Source: Siphonodentalium dalli (Eukaryota > Mollusca > Scaphopoda > Gadilida > Siphonodentaliidae). From it: a stretch of 64,000 bases of DNA. Below, piece by piece: positions 46,140 through 57,589 of the stretch (positions are counted from its first letter, which is position 1; each line of letters opens with the position of its first letter). Both the position numbers and the translations under genes were made by a program. The stretch lies in the NCBI GenBank assembly GCA_032622095.1, contig CP136067.1, positions 195,824,052-195,888,051 on the forward strand, given 5' to 3'. The notes below the pieces were generated by a model, which saw nothing but the letters and a program-made list of their open reading frames with translations, was not told the origin of the DNA and searched no databases.

Positions 46140-46900
46140 CAATATATACAGGGCCGTGGCGATGGGGGTGTCTCATCCCAGCTTTAATCAAAATATTAAA
46201 AATGCTGGAAATTTCATACCTGACACGACATTAGTTGGAAATTTGACATCAACAATATGTTGAAATTGTTCTCGTAGTTTGATTTTCGGACAATTTATTA
46301 GTGGTGATTATTTTAGACCAACATTTGCTTATTTTTTGGCAAAATCATTGGACTGAAATGGCCATTAGTTGGAAATGATCCAACCTTAGAGGTGTGTCAA
46401 GTTTGGAGAATGTCCAACAATTAAAAATCTTTAGGCAAGTCTGGATTCTAGGATTTTGCAATTTTCATGGTTCAGATTTCAAAATGTTCTCACACCTGGT
46501 CATAACCATGGTCGGTCGATAATATCATGTCTTGGTCCCGCTCCCGTTGTCAGTTAAACAGCAATCTAATTTAACTGTATCAAATCGGGGTTCAAGTTGC
46601 TTGATGTCAGACCACTAAACATGTTAGGATTGGGTAATTTCCAAGTTTAGACACAGGTTCAGATCTAAAGGAAATCGCTCAACACGGGGCCCCCTAGATG
46701 ATTACTGTGAGTGGAAAGTTAGATTAAAGCCCAACGGAGTGCGTACATGTATTTATGCGAACTTGTGAGTTTGGTGAGATTCAAGGTTTGGTGCAGTTGG
46801 AAATTCCAAAGATGAACAGTCCCACACCTCCATATCAGGCCCTCAAGACCCGTCCTGTGTATATATGTCCGCGGCGCACTCAGATTTAGATTATTGAACT
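46140..46900 (+). repeat. Diverged dispersed repeat, copy 1 (paired with about 50930-51665)
   Basis: GGGCCGTGGCGATGGGGGTG, TGTCTCATCCCAGCTTT, TTGAAATTGTTCTCGTAGTT, TTTTAGACCAACATTTGC, AATTTTCATGGTTCAGATTT and CCCAACGGAGTGCGTACAT all have counterparts in the same order at 50930-51665. A short inverted trace (ACACCCTCCTCAATTAATCT...CCACGTCC) is at about 54370-54420. No coding potential. Confidence 0.75.
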
Positions 46901-47490
46901 AATTGTCCATTAAGTTTGAATCCATTGAAATGTTCCATCGCATTTCTTCCATATATATGAACATACATGTACATGGACACACATTTAATTCCCTCGAATG
47001 CGCAACAGATGTACCATGCACAAGCGGAGTACGTGTATCATCATCAGCAGTTAGTATTTATAATGATAGCTTATACTCAAGGTGTGTGACCACCGATGGA
47101 CAGCTGATTAGAGACAATCAAACTGACACACTGACCCATATACACAGGCGAAAAGCGGACTGCTCTATCAGTGCTAACACAACAATATTGCCTGAGTCAA
47201 TTGTTGAAATGCAATCATCCGTGACGGCATGACACCAGATAAAGATCTAACTTAAATGCAGAGCGAATTAGAATCTATACGACAACAAGTTGCTTGTGTT
47301 GAATAATTTAATCCGGAAAATTAAAACCGAATAGCTGCATATCCGGATAGATGTAATTCTTACCCGGCGAAGTATAAACACTCTATTGTTATCGCTAACC
47401 GACTAAATCGAATAGGATCTTATCCGGCTAATGTATAAACACCCCCTAGTTAGACGAGGTTGGCACGGGTTCGATCCCCGACATGATAAC
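46901..47490. other. Gene-free stretch; a 109-codon frame without motif
   Basis: The plus-strand frame 46903-47232 has no recognisable domain. At about 47462-47485 a B-box-like GGTTCGATCCC with flanking CGGG/CCCG pairing resembles a tRNA T-arm, but the rest of a tRNA is absent. Confidence 0.4.
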
Positions 47491-47906
47491 GGGATTTTTT
47501 ACCCTGTGCCAATGCATTATATTATATATGCGAGTCGACCATAGGTCGCCTCGCATATATAAGAGAATGCATTGGCCTAACAATTTTTTACAATTTTAAT
47601 AATTTTTCTTGTATTCTTTAACAATTTTATAATTTCACCCATACAGAGCCCCAGACACTCTTCTATATGCTTCTATATACGTGTGGGGCTCCCTGCAGGG
47701 TAATGGATGTTTTTTTATTTTATGTCCTAAAAATTGTAAGAAACATGTATTTTAAAAAAATGATAAAAAATTGTTAGGCCAATGCATTCTCTTATATATG
47801 CGAGGCGACCTATGGCCGACTCGAATATATAAGAGAATGCATTGGCACAGGGTAAAAAAAATCCCGACTTACGACTGGATTTGATATGGCGGGTCACATA
47901 TACTAA
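47491..47906. mobile_element. Short element whose two ends are hairpins, copy 1
   Basis: Both termini are near-perfect palindromes of about 70 bp: CCAATGCATTCTCTTATATA, then TGCGAG, then CGACC...GGTCG, then the complement. They lie at about 47506-47577 and 47780-47850. They face each other as larger inverted repeats that continue outwards as ACCCTGTGCC/GGCACAGGGT and GGGATTTTTTA/TAAAAAAAATCCC. The middle holds GAGCCCCAGAC...TGTGGGGCTC, a third dyad, and CCTGCAGGGTAATGGATG. The outermost GACTGGATTTGATATGGCGG is on the right only. No coding region. Confidence 0.85.
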
Positions 47907-48985
47907 TACTAGTTGCTATGCATACTATGATATTTCCTTCTGTCCGTGTATATTAATGTGTCCAACCAAATATATCCTAAGCACCAAACGATTCAATTAG
48001 TAATGGCCCCGAGGTCTCGTCAGTTAAACCACACACGCGCATAATAACCAAATCAAATAGGAAGATATGCAACAATGAGCTATTTATAACCTGATCACAT
48101 AAGAAAACACGCCGTGTTCGAATTCCTTGTGAACTCTTACCGTGGTGCGACGTCGGTTCAGAGGCTATATGCCAGCTCTTCAAAATCATTATGTCTACAT
48201 CAGATTATCCACATATCATTAAATTCTCTTCTATCTGAAACATTACTATCAAATTCTCCCTTTTCTCCCACTGATCTGATATTAATTTTTCTGATACCAA
48301 CTGTATTACTAATAATACCAACTCTTAGTCTCACTTAAACCGTTTATTCCATAAAACTTAATATCGACAAACCTATCGAACGAGCCCACAACGTGAGACA
48401 ATGCGAGACAAAAAATAAATAAACGCCAACTGTGAACATCAAGGTGTCTGAAATACATCGCACTTAATCCAAGTTCACTCACGTTGTGGGCTCGGTCACA
48501 CCATAACCGGAGACGACACATATAATCTATCAGCTTACTGTCGAATCCCCTCCATACCTTAACTTGTTATTATATTGTAATTACTTTATGAATTATATGG
48601 ATTAAATACTGTTTACATCAAATACACACACTAGGCCAGTGAATATATATACGTACATCACATGTACGCATCGACATGCATACTGCTGAAAACCGTTTTG
48701 TATGGCTTGAACCGCAAGTTTTGAAGGTGAGTTATTTTGTAACTGAAGAATGATAACTAATTGAAACATTTTATAAATTACTTTAAATAAAGTTATCGTG
48801 TTGCAACTGTCATAGTTTTTGTCAATACCACGAACATTTTATAAATACTTGTCATGCCATACAACGTAATGAGAACCCCCTGCATTATTACTCCCGTAAT
48901 AACCCAACATGACTCGCTTGTTGTTAGATCCTCTTCGCCCTCATCTATTCTCAATCATGTCATAAACATTTGTAAAAAATATTGT
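47907..48985. other. Gene-free stretch with one 17-bp inverted repeat
   Basis: CGAGCCCACAACGTGAG (48381-48397) and its exact complement CTCACGTTGTGGGCTCG (48478-48494) enclose 80 bp. The pair looks like the ends of a tiny inverted-repeat element or a foldable RNA. The rest shows nothing. Confidence 0.6.
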
Positions 48986-49400
48986 ATATGTGACCCGCCA
49001 TATTAAATCCAGTCGTAATTCGGGATTTTTTTACCCTGTACCAATTGCATTCTCTTATATATATAAGAGAATGCATTGGCCTAACAATTTTTTACAATTT
49101 TAATAATTTTTTCTTGTATTCTTTAACAATTTTATAATTTCACCCATACAGAGCCCCAGACAAACATGAGCAGACGACACTCTTATATATGCTTCTATAT
49201 ATGTGTGGGGCTCCCTGCAGGGTAATGGATGTTTTTTATTTTATGTCCTATTGTAAGAAACATTTATTTAAAAAAAATGATAAAAAATTGTTAGGCCAAT
49301 GCATTCTTTTATATATGCGAGGCGACCTATAAGAGAATGCATTGGCACAGGGTAAAAAAAATCCGACTTACGACTGGATTTGATATGGCGGGTCACATAT
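48986..49400. mobile_element. Short element with hairpin ends, copy 2, complete outer inverted repeats
   Basis: The most complete outer ends: ATATGTGACCCGCCATATTA at 48986 and TGATATGGCGGGTCACATAT ending at 49400, continuing inwards through AATCCAGTCGTAA and CGGATTTTTTTACCCTGT for about 60 bp. TA dinucleotides border both ends, compatible with a TA target duplication. Both inner hairpins are shortened in this copy: the left lacks the CGACC...GGTCG tip, the right lacks half an arm. Confidence 0.85.
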
Positions 49401-49475
49401 GTTCTTTGGTGGTAAAAATAAATATTGTTTAAACCAATCCCTTACGTACATGTAACTCGCTCAAGTTTACGCGCA

Positions 49476-49570
49476 TAGCAACAACACACCAGGCACCATA
49501 GCAACAACATACCACGCACCATAGCAACAACACACCACGCACCATAGCAACAACATACCACGCACCATAG
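49476..49570. repeat. 24-bp minisatellite (CACCATAGCAACAACACACC), four copies
   Basis: ACCATAGCAACAACA(C/T)ACCACGC repeats four times with a C/T alternation between successive units (CACACC, CATACC, CACACC, CATACC). Confidence 0.9.
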
Positions 49571-49613
49571 TGACACGTTTGCAAGCATTAAAGGCTTATA
49601 GCTGATAGTAGCG

Positions 49614-49696
49614 AGTTTGCGATTTCAAACGGGTACGGGTACCGGTACGGGTACTGGTAGCTACCCGTAACGGTACACGTTTTGAAATCGCAAACT
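49614..49696. repeat. Inverted repeat enclosing GGTACGGGTACC-type repeats
   Basis: AGTTTGCGATTTCAAA (49614-49629) and its exact complement TTTGAAATCGCAAACT (49681-49696) enclose repeats of CGGGTACGGGTACCGGTACG and a complementary CTACCCGTAACGG. A related segment (ACCGGTACCCGTACCCGTCG, then TCGCAAACTCGCTATTGG) lies inverted at about 52049-52095. Confidence 0.85.
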
Positions 49697-49700
49697 GTTT

Positions 49701-50270
49701 TACGGGTAGAATTAAGCATATCGATGGGTAGTGTATGGTGAGCCAATTGCAGCACGATAGATATGATATAGATAAATTGTTATCCGCATTCGCTTTCTTG
49801 GCCGACGTTATACTTGCTGTTATGGTTATATGATGGACATCTGCGTGGATAATGGATTGCATTAACCAGGGAGGAGGCGAAAGTGGAAGGGGTTGGCGTC
49901 TTTCTTTGACTCATTTTGGTAACATTTTCAATAATTGCTTTCATAAGTAATTTCCCAGACCGTTCGAGTGTCGTCTAGAACAGATGGAATTTTCTGACTG
50001 AGAAAATATGTTATGATAGCACAAATATACAATTACGCTAATTTAATAATCCAACCATTATTCGGTGTAAAATGTGTCGGTTTAGACCCAGGGTCCAAGA
50101 ATGTCCTACATGAATGCACTTTTAGTCAGAAATAAGACCGAAATTGCCCCTTATATTAGTTGGGGTATATTTCGTCATATAACTGGTAATGGGTTGGAAT
50201 CTTTCGAAGGGTCGGGCAAGGGAATATTTATCCCAAGAACTTGGATATTTGTCTGGGTCTAAACCATATT
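49701..50270. other. Gene-free stretch
   Basis: Nothing coding. GGTTTAGACCCAG (about 50080) and CTGGGTCTAAACC (about 50253) form an inverted pair that may be an outer part or flank of the next element. Confidence 0.45.
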
Positions 50271-50565
50271 GAAGCGTATTGGTGCCACATAAAAATAAAA
50301 ATTTGGGTCCCAGTATGTCCTAATTAGGAGATAGTAAGTCCTAATTAGGAGATACTAAGTCCTAATTAGGACTTACTATCTCCTAATTAGGAGTTACTAT
50401 CTCCTAATTAGGACTTACTATCTCCTAATTAGGACTTACTATCTCCTAATTAGGACATATCTATCTCCTAATTAGGAGTTACTATCTCCTAATTAGGACT
50501 TACGATCTCCTAATTAGGACATACTGGGACCCAAATTTTTTTTTTATGTGGCACCAATACGCTTC
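50271..50565. mobile_element. Foldback element, 295 bp, with CCTAATTAGG tandem core
   Basis: Ends GAAGCGTATTGGTGCCACAT (50271) and ATGTGGCACCAATACGCTTC (ending 50565) are exact complements, continuing as AAATTTGGGTCCCAGTATGT and its complement. The core holds about 10 copies of the palindrome CCTAATTAGG in a 20-bp period (for example TACTATCTCCTAATTAGGAC). Orientation of the spacer switches near 50370: AGATA/AGTAAG on the left, TTACTATCT on the right. The whole is one long imperfect hairpin. Confidence 0.9.
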
Positions 50566-50929
50566 CATAAAACCCGGATGTAGGTAGAAAAATTAAACTT
50601 GTTAAATATAAAGGGTGTTTAATGGTACACTATTCATTATATGGTTCGAATAAAGAGCGTTTGCTTCACTTCTATGCGAAACAAAGAAAACAGCTAAAAG
50701 TCGCCCTGACGATGGTAAGATTGTGCCGAGTATGAGGTGTGTATATCAGTATTTGGTGTCACTATCGACCACTACAATATACAACAGTCTTGGGGTTCAA
50801 ATGCGCCATGTCCGTTCAAAAGTCAAATATCTATATTAAAATGAGAAATCAGTCACCACCACATAAGGTACAATAACTGAACGGTTGTATTCAATCGTGT
50901 AACACATTCACGGTGTACTTATGCCCATG
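50566..50929. other. Gene-free stretch, nothing recognised
   Basis: No repeats or coding motifs noted. Confidence 0.4.
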
Positions 50930-51665
50930 CACACAGGGTCGATAGGGGACGTGGCGAGAGGGTGGGGTGTCTCACCCCAACTTTTGTCAACAGTTGGATA
51001 TTGCATATACCTAATACACCAAAACATACGTTGAAATTATTCTCTCATTCAGTTTGATTTTCCAAAAATGTATTAGTGGGGATTTTTTTTGTTTTATAGT
51101 TTTAGACCAACATTTGCAAATATTCCTACTTTTGGTAGAAAAACATTCGGGCTATATGGCCAACAGTTATGTTGGAAATATCCAACAAATGTAAAGCTTG
51201 AGGAAAGTCTATAATTGATAAATTTTCATGTTCAGATTTCAAAACGTTCTCCCACCAGACCGAACCATGGTCGATCCGGTATGTCCTGGTCTATCCAGAT
51301 TCAGTGGCTCGTCAAAACTGATAATGAATTTTTGAAAAACAATATAGGGCGTGAATTTGCCTGGTGTTAGACCATGCACTAGATGTTATGATTTTGCAAT
51401 TTCCAGGTTCATATCTACAAAATTGTTCTCGTTCTGGTCGACGAGGTGGACCCTTCATTACATGACTTCTTTAACAAGACTACTAATCCATTTAGAACAG
51501 ACTAGAATAATATTCAGGACAGTGAAGGATCAGTTGGGGGGAAATCAGAGCCCAACGGGGTGCATAATTGGAATTCCGCACAAACCTCTGTTTGGTGTGG
51601 TTCAATTGGTAGGGAATGTGAAGGTGGACACCCCTTCTCAACGCAGAGACCCTCTATAGTCACGT
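50930..51665 (+). repeat. Diverged dispersed repeat, copy 2 (paired with 46140-46900)
   Basis: See 46140-46900 for shared blocks. Here GGACGTGGCGAGAGGGTGGG opens the copy, and GACACCCCTTCTCAACGCAG with GTCACGTCCCTG closes it. The 102-codon frame at 51351-51659 lies in the repeat and has no motif. Confidence 0.75.
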
Positions 51666-52862
51666 CCCTGTGCCGAGACTGAGTATAGCAACATCAAATA
51701 ACTCTCTTAATCATAGCATGCCATTACTTGAGTGAAGACCGTTGTCAGTAAACAAATCGGCGTTCCATTGTTATCTTAGTGATAGAATCCGCCTCGACAC
51801 TTTGAACATAAAACATGGCTTAAATGACAAATGTATCAATGAGATTTGGCCACGTAATCGTGCAATAAATATATTAATACATAGCTGACTGTTATTTCAT
51901 AGAACTAATGTACTTTTGAGTGAGAAAACTTTAGTGAAAGACTACCAGTCAACGGGATACATCTACCCGTTCCAAATCCCTATCGCTTTATGTGCTGCAT
52001 TCAAAGTACGCAAATGACCGTGACGAATTTCACCAATCTACCAGAATCTACCGGTACCCGTACCCGTCGAACGGGTATCGCAAACTCGCTATTGGTCGTG
52101 GGATTTGTCCATATTTTGCGTACATATGAATTAATGGTGTTGGGATTTGATCCACATTTTGCGTACATATGAATTAATGGTGTTGGGATTTGATCCAGAT
52201 TTCGACTTGATTCTTCTGAGCTGCAATCATGGTTATTTAAGATTCGTGCATGAAGAATAATGTCAATTATCATATATTAATAAAGACTGTAGACTAATAT
52301 AAAACAAATAAAAATGTTTCTGTAACAACGATGTACGGGTATACATCTATTTATAATGTCATTTTGAGGCCATTTTAAGCAGCCATCCTACTGTCTTTGC
52401 ATGTCTTTTGGTTTGGATCAGATCAGATTAGATCCAATGGAAATACAAATTGAAGGTCTTGTGAAAAAAAAAATTTGTGGGGGGGGGGGGGGCGGGGATG
52501 GATGGCTGTTGCTCTAAAAAAAATCCCTGTATTCGATTTGTTGAAACTCAGAAACAAAAGGATAACGTCCGTATACAGGTATGGAAAATAACAGTGGGAT
52601 TGAATTGCTCATGCGGGAGTTTTAAAGTGTGTGTGGTCAAATGCGGAGCGCGATAAACAAAATCCTCAGGACAATATAGAAGGTCATCACAAGTTCATGC
52701 TGACTGCTTCATTAAATTAGCCCAACGTTTTAGAGAAACTCACGAGTGCAGAGAGCGTACATCGGTTGGGCTGCAGTGGGGAATAGGGCGGAGGGGTAGC
52801 TACAATATTATGACTCGATAATGCTTATTTCTAACACGATGATGGCATCATTCCTGGTCAGA
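51666..52862. other. Gene-free stretch with one 47-bp tandem duplication
   Basis: At about 52108-52199 the segment CATATTTTGCGTACATATGA, TTAATGGTGTTGGGATTTGA occurs twice in tandem with few differences. A 14-G run lies at about 52479. No gene recognised. Confidence 0.6.
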
Positions 52863-53162
52863 AAACTGACTGGTAATAATCGTTATTAAACTGACTGGTA
52901 ATAATCGTTATTAAACTGACTGGTAATAATCGTTATTAAACTGACTGGTAATAATCGTTATTAAACTGACTGGTAATAATCGTTATTAAACTGACTGGTA
53001 ATAATCGTTATTAAACTGACTGGTAATAATCGTTATTAAACTGACTGGTAATAATCGTTATTAAACTGACTGGTAATAATCGTTATTAAACTGACTGGTA
53101 ATAATCGTTATTAAACTGACTGGTAATAATCGTTATTAAACTGACTGGTAATAATCGTTATT
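52863..53162. repeat. Perfect 12 x 25-bp tandem array
   Basis: The unit AAACTGACTGGTAATAATCG plus TTATT repeats 12 times over 300 bp with no difference between units that I can see. Such homogeneity contrasts with all the other arrays in the window and implies very recent expansion. The sequence just upstream (CAGAAAACTGACTGGT) supplies the seed. Confidence 0.97.
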
Positions 53163-53534
53163 ATAAAAATAAATTAAAGTATAGTTAAACATTCACGTTT
53201 AACCAATATGATAATACACCTAACACAATTCTAAACAAAACAACTAAATAGTAAGATTTTAAGAATAATAAGCATTTTTATGAAATAACATAAACCAAAC
53301 AACAGTTATAAATTACAAACTGAGCACCTAAATTGAAATTAAAAAAAAAATGAAAAATAGTAATTAAACATTTAACTATAATTTTGACCCTTTTTGACGC
53401 GTGTCACACCGTTCTTCAGAATCCACATTCATGACAAATTTAGTTTGTCAGTATAATCTACTTTATGTTGGAGCAATCGATCGCCGGTCGCTTACAAACA
53501 ATTGCAACCGTAGGGGGTGCTAGGAAGGAAATAT
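53163..53534. other. AT-rich spacer, nothing recognised
   Basis: Very AT-rich with A runs. No repeat or coding signal. Confidence 0.4.
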
Positions 53535-53770
53535 CAAACCATGTGCCAATGCATTCTCTTATATATGCGAGTCGACCATAGGTCACCTCGCATATATAAG
53601 AGAATGCATTGGCCTAACAATGTTTTACAATTTTAATAATTTTTTCTTGTATTCTTTAACAATTTTATAATTTCACCCATACAGAGCCCCAGACAAACAT
53701 GAGTAGACGACACTCTTCCTTCTATATGCTTCTATATATGTGTGGGGCTCCCTGCAGGGTAATTGCAACC
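53535..53770. mobile_element. Hairpin-ended short element, partial copy
   Basis: Left hairpin at about 53541-53613 (GTGCCAATGCATTCTCTTAT ... AGAATGCATTGGCC). The internal segment follows as in 47491-47906, to GGGGCTCCCTGCAGGGTAAT, then stops. The flanking phrase TTGCAACCGTAG.GGTGCTAGGAAGGAAAT-like sequence occurs on both sides (53500-53533 and 53762-53790), so the partial copy may sit inside a local duplication or carry a long target-like repeat. Confidence 0.75.
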
Positions 53771-53859
53771 GTAGAGGTATTAGGAAGGAAATGTCAAACA
53801 ATTGAAAAACATCAGTTACAAGTTGGAAAATTCCAACCTTAAGAATTTGCTGTACATGG

Positions 53860-54292
53860 AATTTTTTACCCTGTGCCAATGCATTCTCTTATATATGCGA
53901 GTCGACCATATGTCGCCTCGCTTATATAAAAGAATGCATTGACCTAACAATTTTGTATCATGTTTTTTAAATAAATGTTTCTTACAATTTTTAGGACATA
54001 AATAAAAAACGTCCATTACCCTGCAGGGAGCCCCACACATATATAGAAGCATATAGAAGAGTGTCGTCTGCTCATGTTTGTCTGGGGCTCTGTATGGGTG
54101 AAATTATAAAATTGTTGAAGAATACAAGAAAAAATTATTCAAATTGTAAAAAATTGTTAGGCCAATGCATTCTCTTATATATGCGAGGCGACCTGTGGTC
54201 GACTCGCATATGTAAGAGAATGCATTGGCCTAACAATTACCATTGGCACAGGGTAAAAAAATCCTGACTTAAGACTGGATTTGATATGGCGG
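53860..54292. mobile_element. Hairpin-ended short element, copy with internal inversion
   Basis: Outer hairpins at about 53873-53943 and 54163-54232 enclose the interior in the orientation opposite to 47491-47906: ACCCTGCAGGGAGCCCCACA precedes GTCTGGGGCTCTGTATGGGT. The right end has an extra CCTAACAATTACCATTGGCA piece, then ACAGGGTAAAAAAATCC and GGATTTGATATGGCGGG. Confidence 0.85.
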
Positions 54293-54535
54293 GAATATAA
54301 CCTGGGTTTCTTTAATGAATTTAATCACGGTGCCAAAGCAGTTTCAGTTCAATTATGGGTGTGGAAATTCCAAGCCTGACACCCTCCTCAATTAATCTGA
54401 GACCCTCTGGCCACGTCCTTGGTTCACTCTACGTGACAATAATAGCTATGTTCAGGCAGTCGTTCGTGTAACTTGTATCTTGTGTTACTATACGGTAAAT
54501 TGATATGGATATGTACTTGATGATGCTTACACCTC

Positions 54536-54650
54536 AGCATAATGAGGTTCCCAGAGGGTGAATTTGGTGATGCTAGCCCGCTATGCGGGGTAGCATAACT
54601 GAATTCACCCTCTGGGGACCTCATTCTGCAAATGACAGACAACACTATTT
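54536..54650. repeat. Hairpin module, copy 1 of 3 (GAATGAGGT/ACCTCATTC type)
   Basis: CATAATGAGGTTCCCAGAGG, GTGAATTTGGTGATGCTAGC and CCGC form the left arm, and the complement ends ACCTCATTCTGCAAATGACA. The same module occurs at 58224-58312 and 58519-58607. The sequence after the hairpin (ACTATTTCAAGACTTG, GCATACACATGGATGG) matches the flank of the third copy (about 58621-58680), so the following minisatellite begins inside the same larger repeat. Confidence 0.85.
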
Positions 54651-54654
54651 CAAG

Positions 54655-56265
54655 ACTTGATGGCATACACATGGATGGTAGGGCATGGATGGTAGGGGGC
54701 ATGGATGGTAGGGCATGGATGGCAGGGGCATGGATGGTAGGGCATGTATGGTAGGGCATGGATGGTAGGGGCATGGATGGTAGGGCATGGATAGTAGGGC
54801 ATGGATGGTAGAGCATGGATGGTAGGGGGGCATGGATGGTAGGGCATGGATTGTAGGGCATGTATGGTAGGGCATGGATGGTAGGGGGGCATGGATGGTA
54901 GGGCATGGATGGTAGGGCATGGATGGTAGGGTATGGATAGTAGGGGACATGGATGGTAGGGCATGGATGGCAGGGCATGGGTGGTAGGGGGGCATGGATG
55001 GTAGGGATTCATCTGATAGGGCATGTATGGTAGGGGGGCATGGATGGTAGGGATTCATCTGATAGGGCATGGATGGTAGGGAGGCATGGATGGCAGGGAT
55101 TCATCTGATAGGGCATGGATGGTAGGGAGGCATGGATGGTAGGGATTCATCTGATAGGGCATGGATGGTAGGGCATGGATGGTAGGGCATGGATGGTAGG
55201 GCATGGATGGTAGGACATGGATGGTAGGGGGCATGGATGGTAGGTCATGGATGGTAGGGCATGGATGGTAGTGGGGCATGGATGGTAGGGAGGCATGGAT
55301 GGTATGGATTCATCTGATAGGGCATGGATGGCAGGGGGCATGGATGGTAGAGAATGGATGGTAGGGGGCATGGATGGTAGGGGGCAAGGATGGTAGGGGG
55401 CATGGATGGTATGGAGCATGGATGGTATGGGCATGGATGGTAGGGGGCATGGATGGTAGGGAGGCATGGATGGTATGGGGGCATGGATGGTAGGGCATGG
55501 ATGGTAGGGGGCATGGATGGTAGGGGGCATGTATGGTAGGGGGGGCATGGATGGTAGGGGGCATGGATGGTAGGGATTCATGGATGGTAGGGATTCATGG
55601 ATGGTAGGGATTCATGGATGGTCGGGATTCATGGCGGGTAGGGATTCTTGGATGGTAGGGATTCATGGATGGTAGGGATTCATGGATGGTAGGGATTCAT
55701 GGCTGGTAGGGATTCTTGGATGGTAGGGATTCATGGATGGTAGGGATTCATGGATGGAAGGGATTCATGGATGGTAGGGATTCATGGATGGTAGGGGGCA
55801 TGGATGGTAGGGATTCATGGATGGTAGGGATTCATGGATGGTAGGGATTCATGGATGGTAGGGATTCATGGGTGGTAGGGATTCATGGATGGTAGGGATT
55901 CATCTAATAGGGCATGGATGGTAGGGCATGGATGGTAGGGGGCATGGATGGTAGGGATTCATGGATGGTAGGGATTCATGGATGGTATGGATTCATGGAT
56001 GGTAGGGATTCATCTAATAGGGCATGGATGGTAGGGGGCATGGATGGTAGGGATTCAACTGATAGGGCATGGATGGTAGGGGGCATGGATTGTAGGGCAT
56101 GGATGGTAGGGGGGCATGGATGGTAGGGCATGGATGGTAGGGGGCATGGATGGTAGGGGGACTGGATGGTAGGGGGCATGGATGGTAGGGGCATGGATGG
56201 TAGGGATTCATTGATGGTAGGGGGCATGGATGGTAGGGATTCATGGATGGTATGGATTCATCTGA
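54655..56265. repeat. GCATGGATGGTAGG minisatellite, 1.6 kb
   Basis: Units of 14-18 bp (GCATGGATGGTAGGG with 1-6 G). A second unit type, ATTCATGGATGGTAGGG, dominates 55575-55900, and ATTCATCTGATAGGGC units are interspersed every few repeats at 55000-55320 and near the end. This gives composite higher-order blocks. Both strands have long open frames, all artefacts. Confidence 0.95.
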
Positions 56266-56939
56266 TAGTAAACGTGTTAGCGTTTATTGTCAACATAAAA
56301 TACATGGTTAACTTCATGCGGAGTGTGTGATGGAATAGGTGATGTGTATGTAATGTAACTAAAAATTAATGTAAATGACTGGAAGGGGCACTAATGGTTT
56401 ACTCATGCTTTACCCGCGTAACGCCGGACCTCCAGCTAGTTTAGTATAATTTAGGCAATTCTCATTTTTAAATAATTATATTTGTCCATCGATATAAATG
56501 AGCTATGTTTTTTTCCAGATATATCTACTATACTGTCGCGAAAATAATTTTTTTTAACCCAACGTTATATAAGATACAGATTTTCACATTGCATCTCTAC
56601 AATATTATCGGTAGTGGAAACATCATATTGACATGTTGGCTGATATGCATCTACACACTTTTCACTGAATGTTTTTGAATTGTCAAAACATCTCAATTGC
56701 ATATAGTCAATTTGAAGGGAAATGTCATTGAAACAATGTGGTAATTAATTCCCCAACATCCGTTGATTTGACCCACTAATTAAGTAATTATTCATTCATT
56801 GTTAGGTACAAAAAATAACCCAATGCAGAAGGGAAATTAATATTAGGTAAATTGTTTACCTGCGTTGAGTAAAAATATTGCCAAACGTTGGGTAGAATTT
56901 ACCCAAATTGGGTAACATGTTTTACCCAACAAAAAAGTT
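56266..56939. other. Gene-free AT-rich stretch
   Basis: Nothing coding. Near 56875-56935 several GGGTAA/TTACCC dyads (TTGGGTAGAATTTACCCAA, TTGGGTAACATG, TTTTACCCAAC) form short hairpins that recur at about 57305-57340. They probably belong to the foldback element between them. Confidence 0.55.
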
Positions 56940-57350
56940 TAACGTAACGTTCGCGTGATGCTATAGAGTAATGCTCTAATTAATCGACCTCTTAACCACA
57001 GCATAATTATAGGTTGTTCCAGATTACATCACATATCATTATATGCCTGAAAGGTTACCCAGCCAGGAGTCATTATACAGTGATGCCCTAATTAATCGAC
57101 TTCTTAACCACAGAAGAATTATGGGTAACTTTTCAGGATTTAGTCGGAAATATGGCTTGTTGCCATTCATCGGAAATCTCTCCCCGAGAGCTTTCCGATG
57201 AATGGCAACAATCCATATTTCCGACTAAATCCTGAAAAGTTACCCATAATTCTGCTGTGGTTAAGAGGTCGATTAATTAGAGCATTACTGTATGCACCAT
57301 TGTGTTGGGTAAATTTTTACCCAATTTTGGTAAATTTTATCCAACGCAAT
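56940..57350. mobile_element. Foldback element, arms about 100 bp (57078-57176 and 57191-57290)
   Basis: The arms read CCTAATTAATCGACTTCTTA, ACCACAGAAGAATTATGGGT, AACTTTTCAGGATTTAGTCG and AATATGGCTTGTTGCCATTC, and back in complement, with about five mismatches. The loop is a small GC-rich stem (CTCTCCCCGAGAG). A partial direct copy of the arm (TAATGCTCTAATTAATCGAC, CTCTTAACCACAGCA) lies at about 56970-57010. TTGGGTAA/TTACCCAA dyads border both sides. Its transcript would be a long double-stranded hairpin. Confidence 0.85.
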
Positions 57351-57589
57351 TTAGAGTGTATCAATACATGCATAGTGGTAATAGTATTTAACAAGAAAGC
57401 AACGTCAATGTGATTTTTTTTTTACACAAAAACTGAATATTGTATCAAGGGCCGGGGTTCGAATCCCACCAAATCCAATTTCTGAAAACACATGGAGCTT
57501 CTAAAAACGGCACCTTGTGCTTTATAAAGTCCCAGACACGTACACTGCCATGGCAACGGTCGGCATGCCACGAAGACAAGTACATATAA

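Noticed and set aside
47455-47490. tRNA gene or tRNA-derived SINE suggested by GGTTCGATCCC
   Set aside because: Only a T-arm-like piece is present; no acceptor, D-arm or A box could be fitted upstream.
54424-56244. Proline/histidine-rich frames (MPYHPCP repeats) on the minus strand
   Set aside because: Read-through of the GGATGG minisatellite; no unique coding sequence.
57440-57480. tRNA-like B box GGTTCGAATCC
   Set aside because: Perfect B-box match, but no A box at the right distance and no cloverleaf; possibly a SINE remnant but not supportable.
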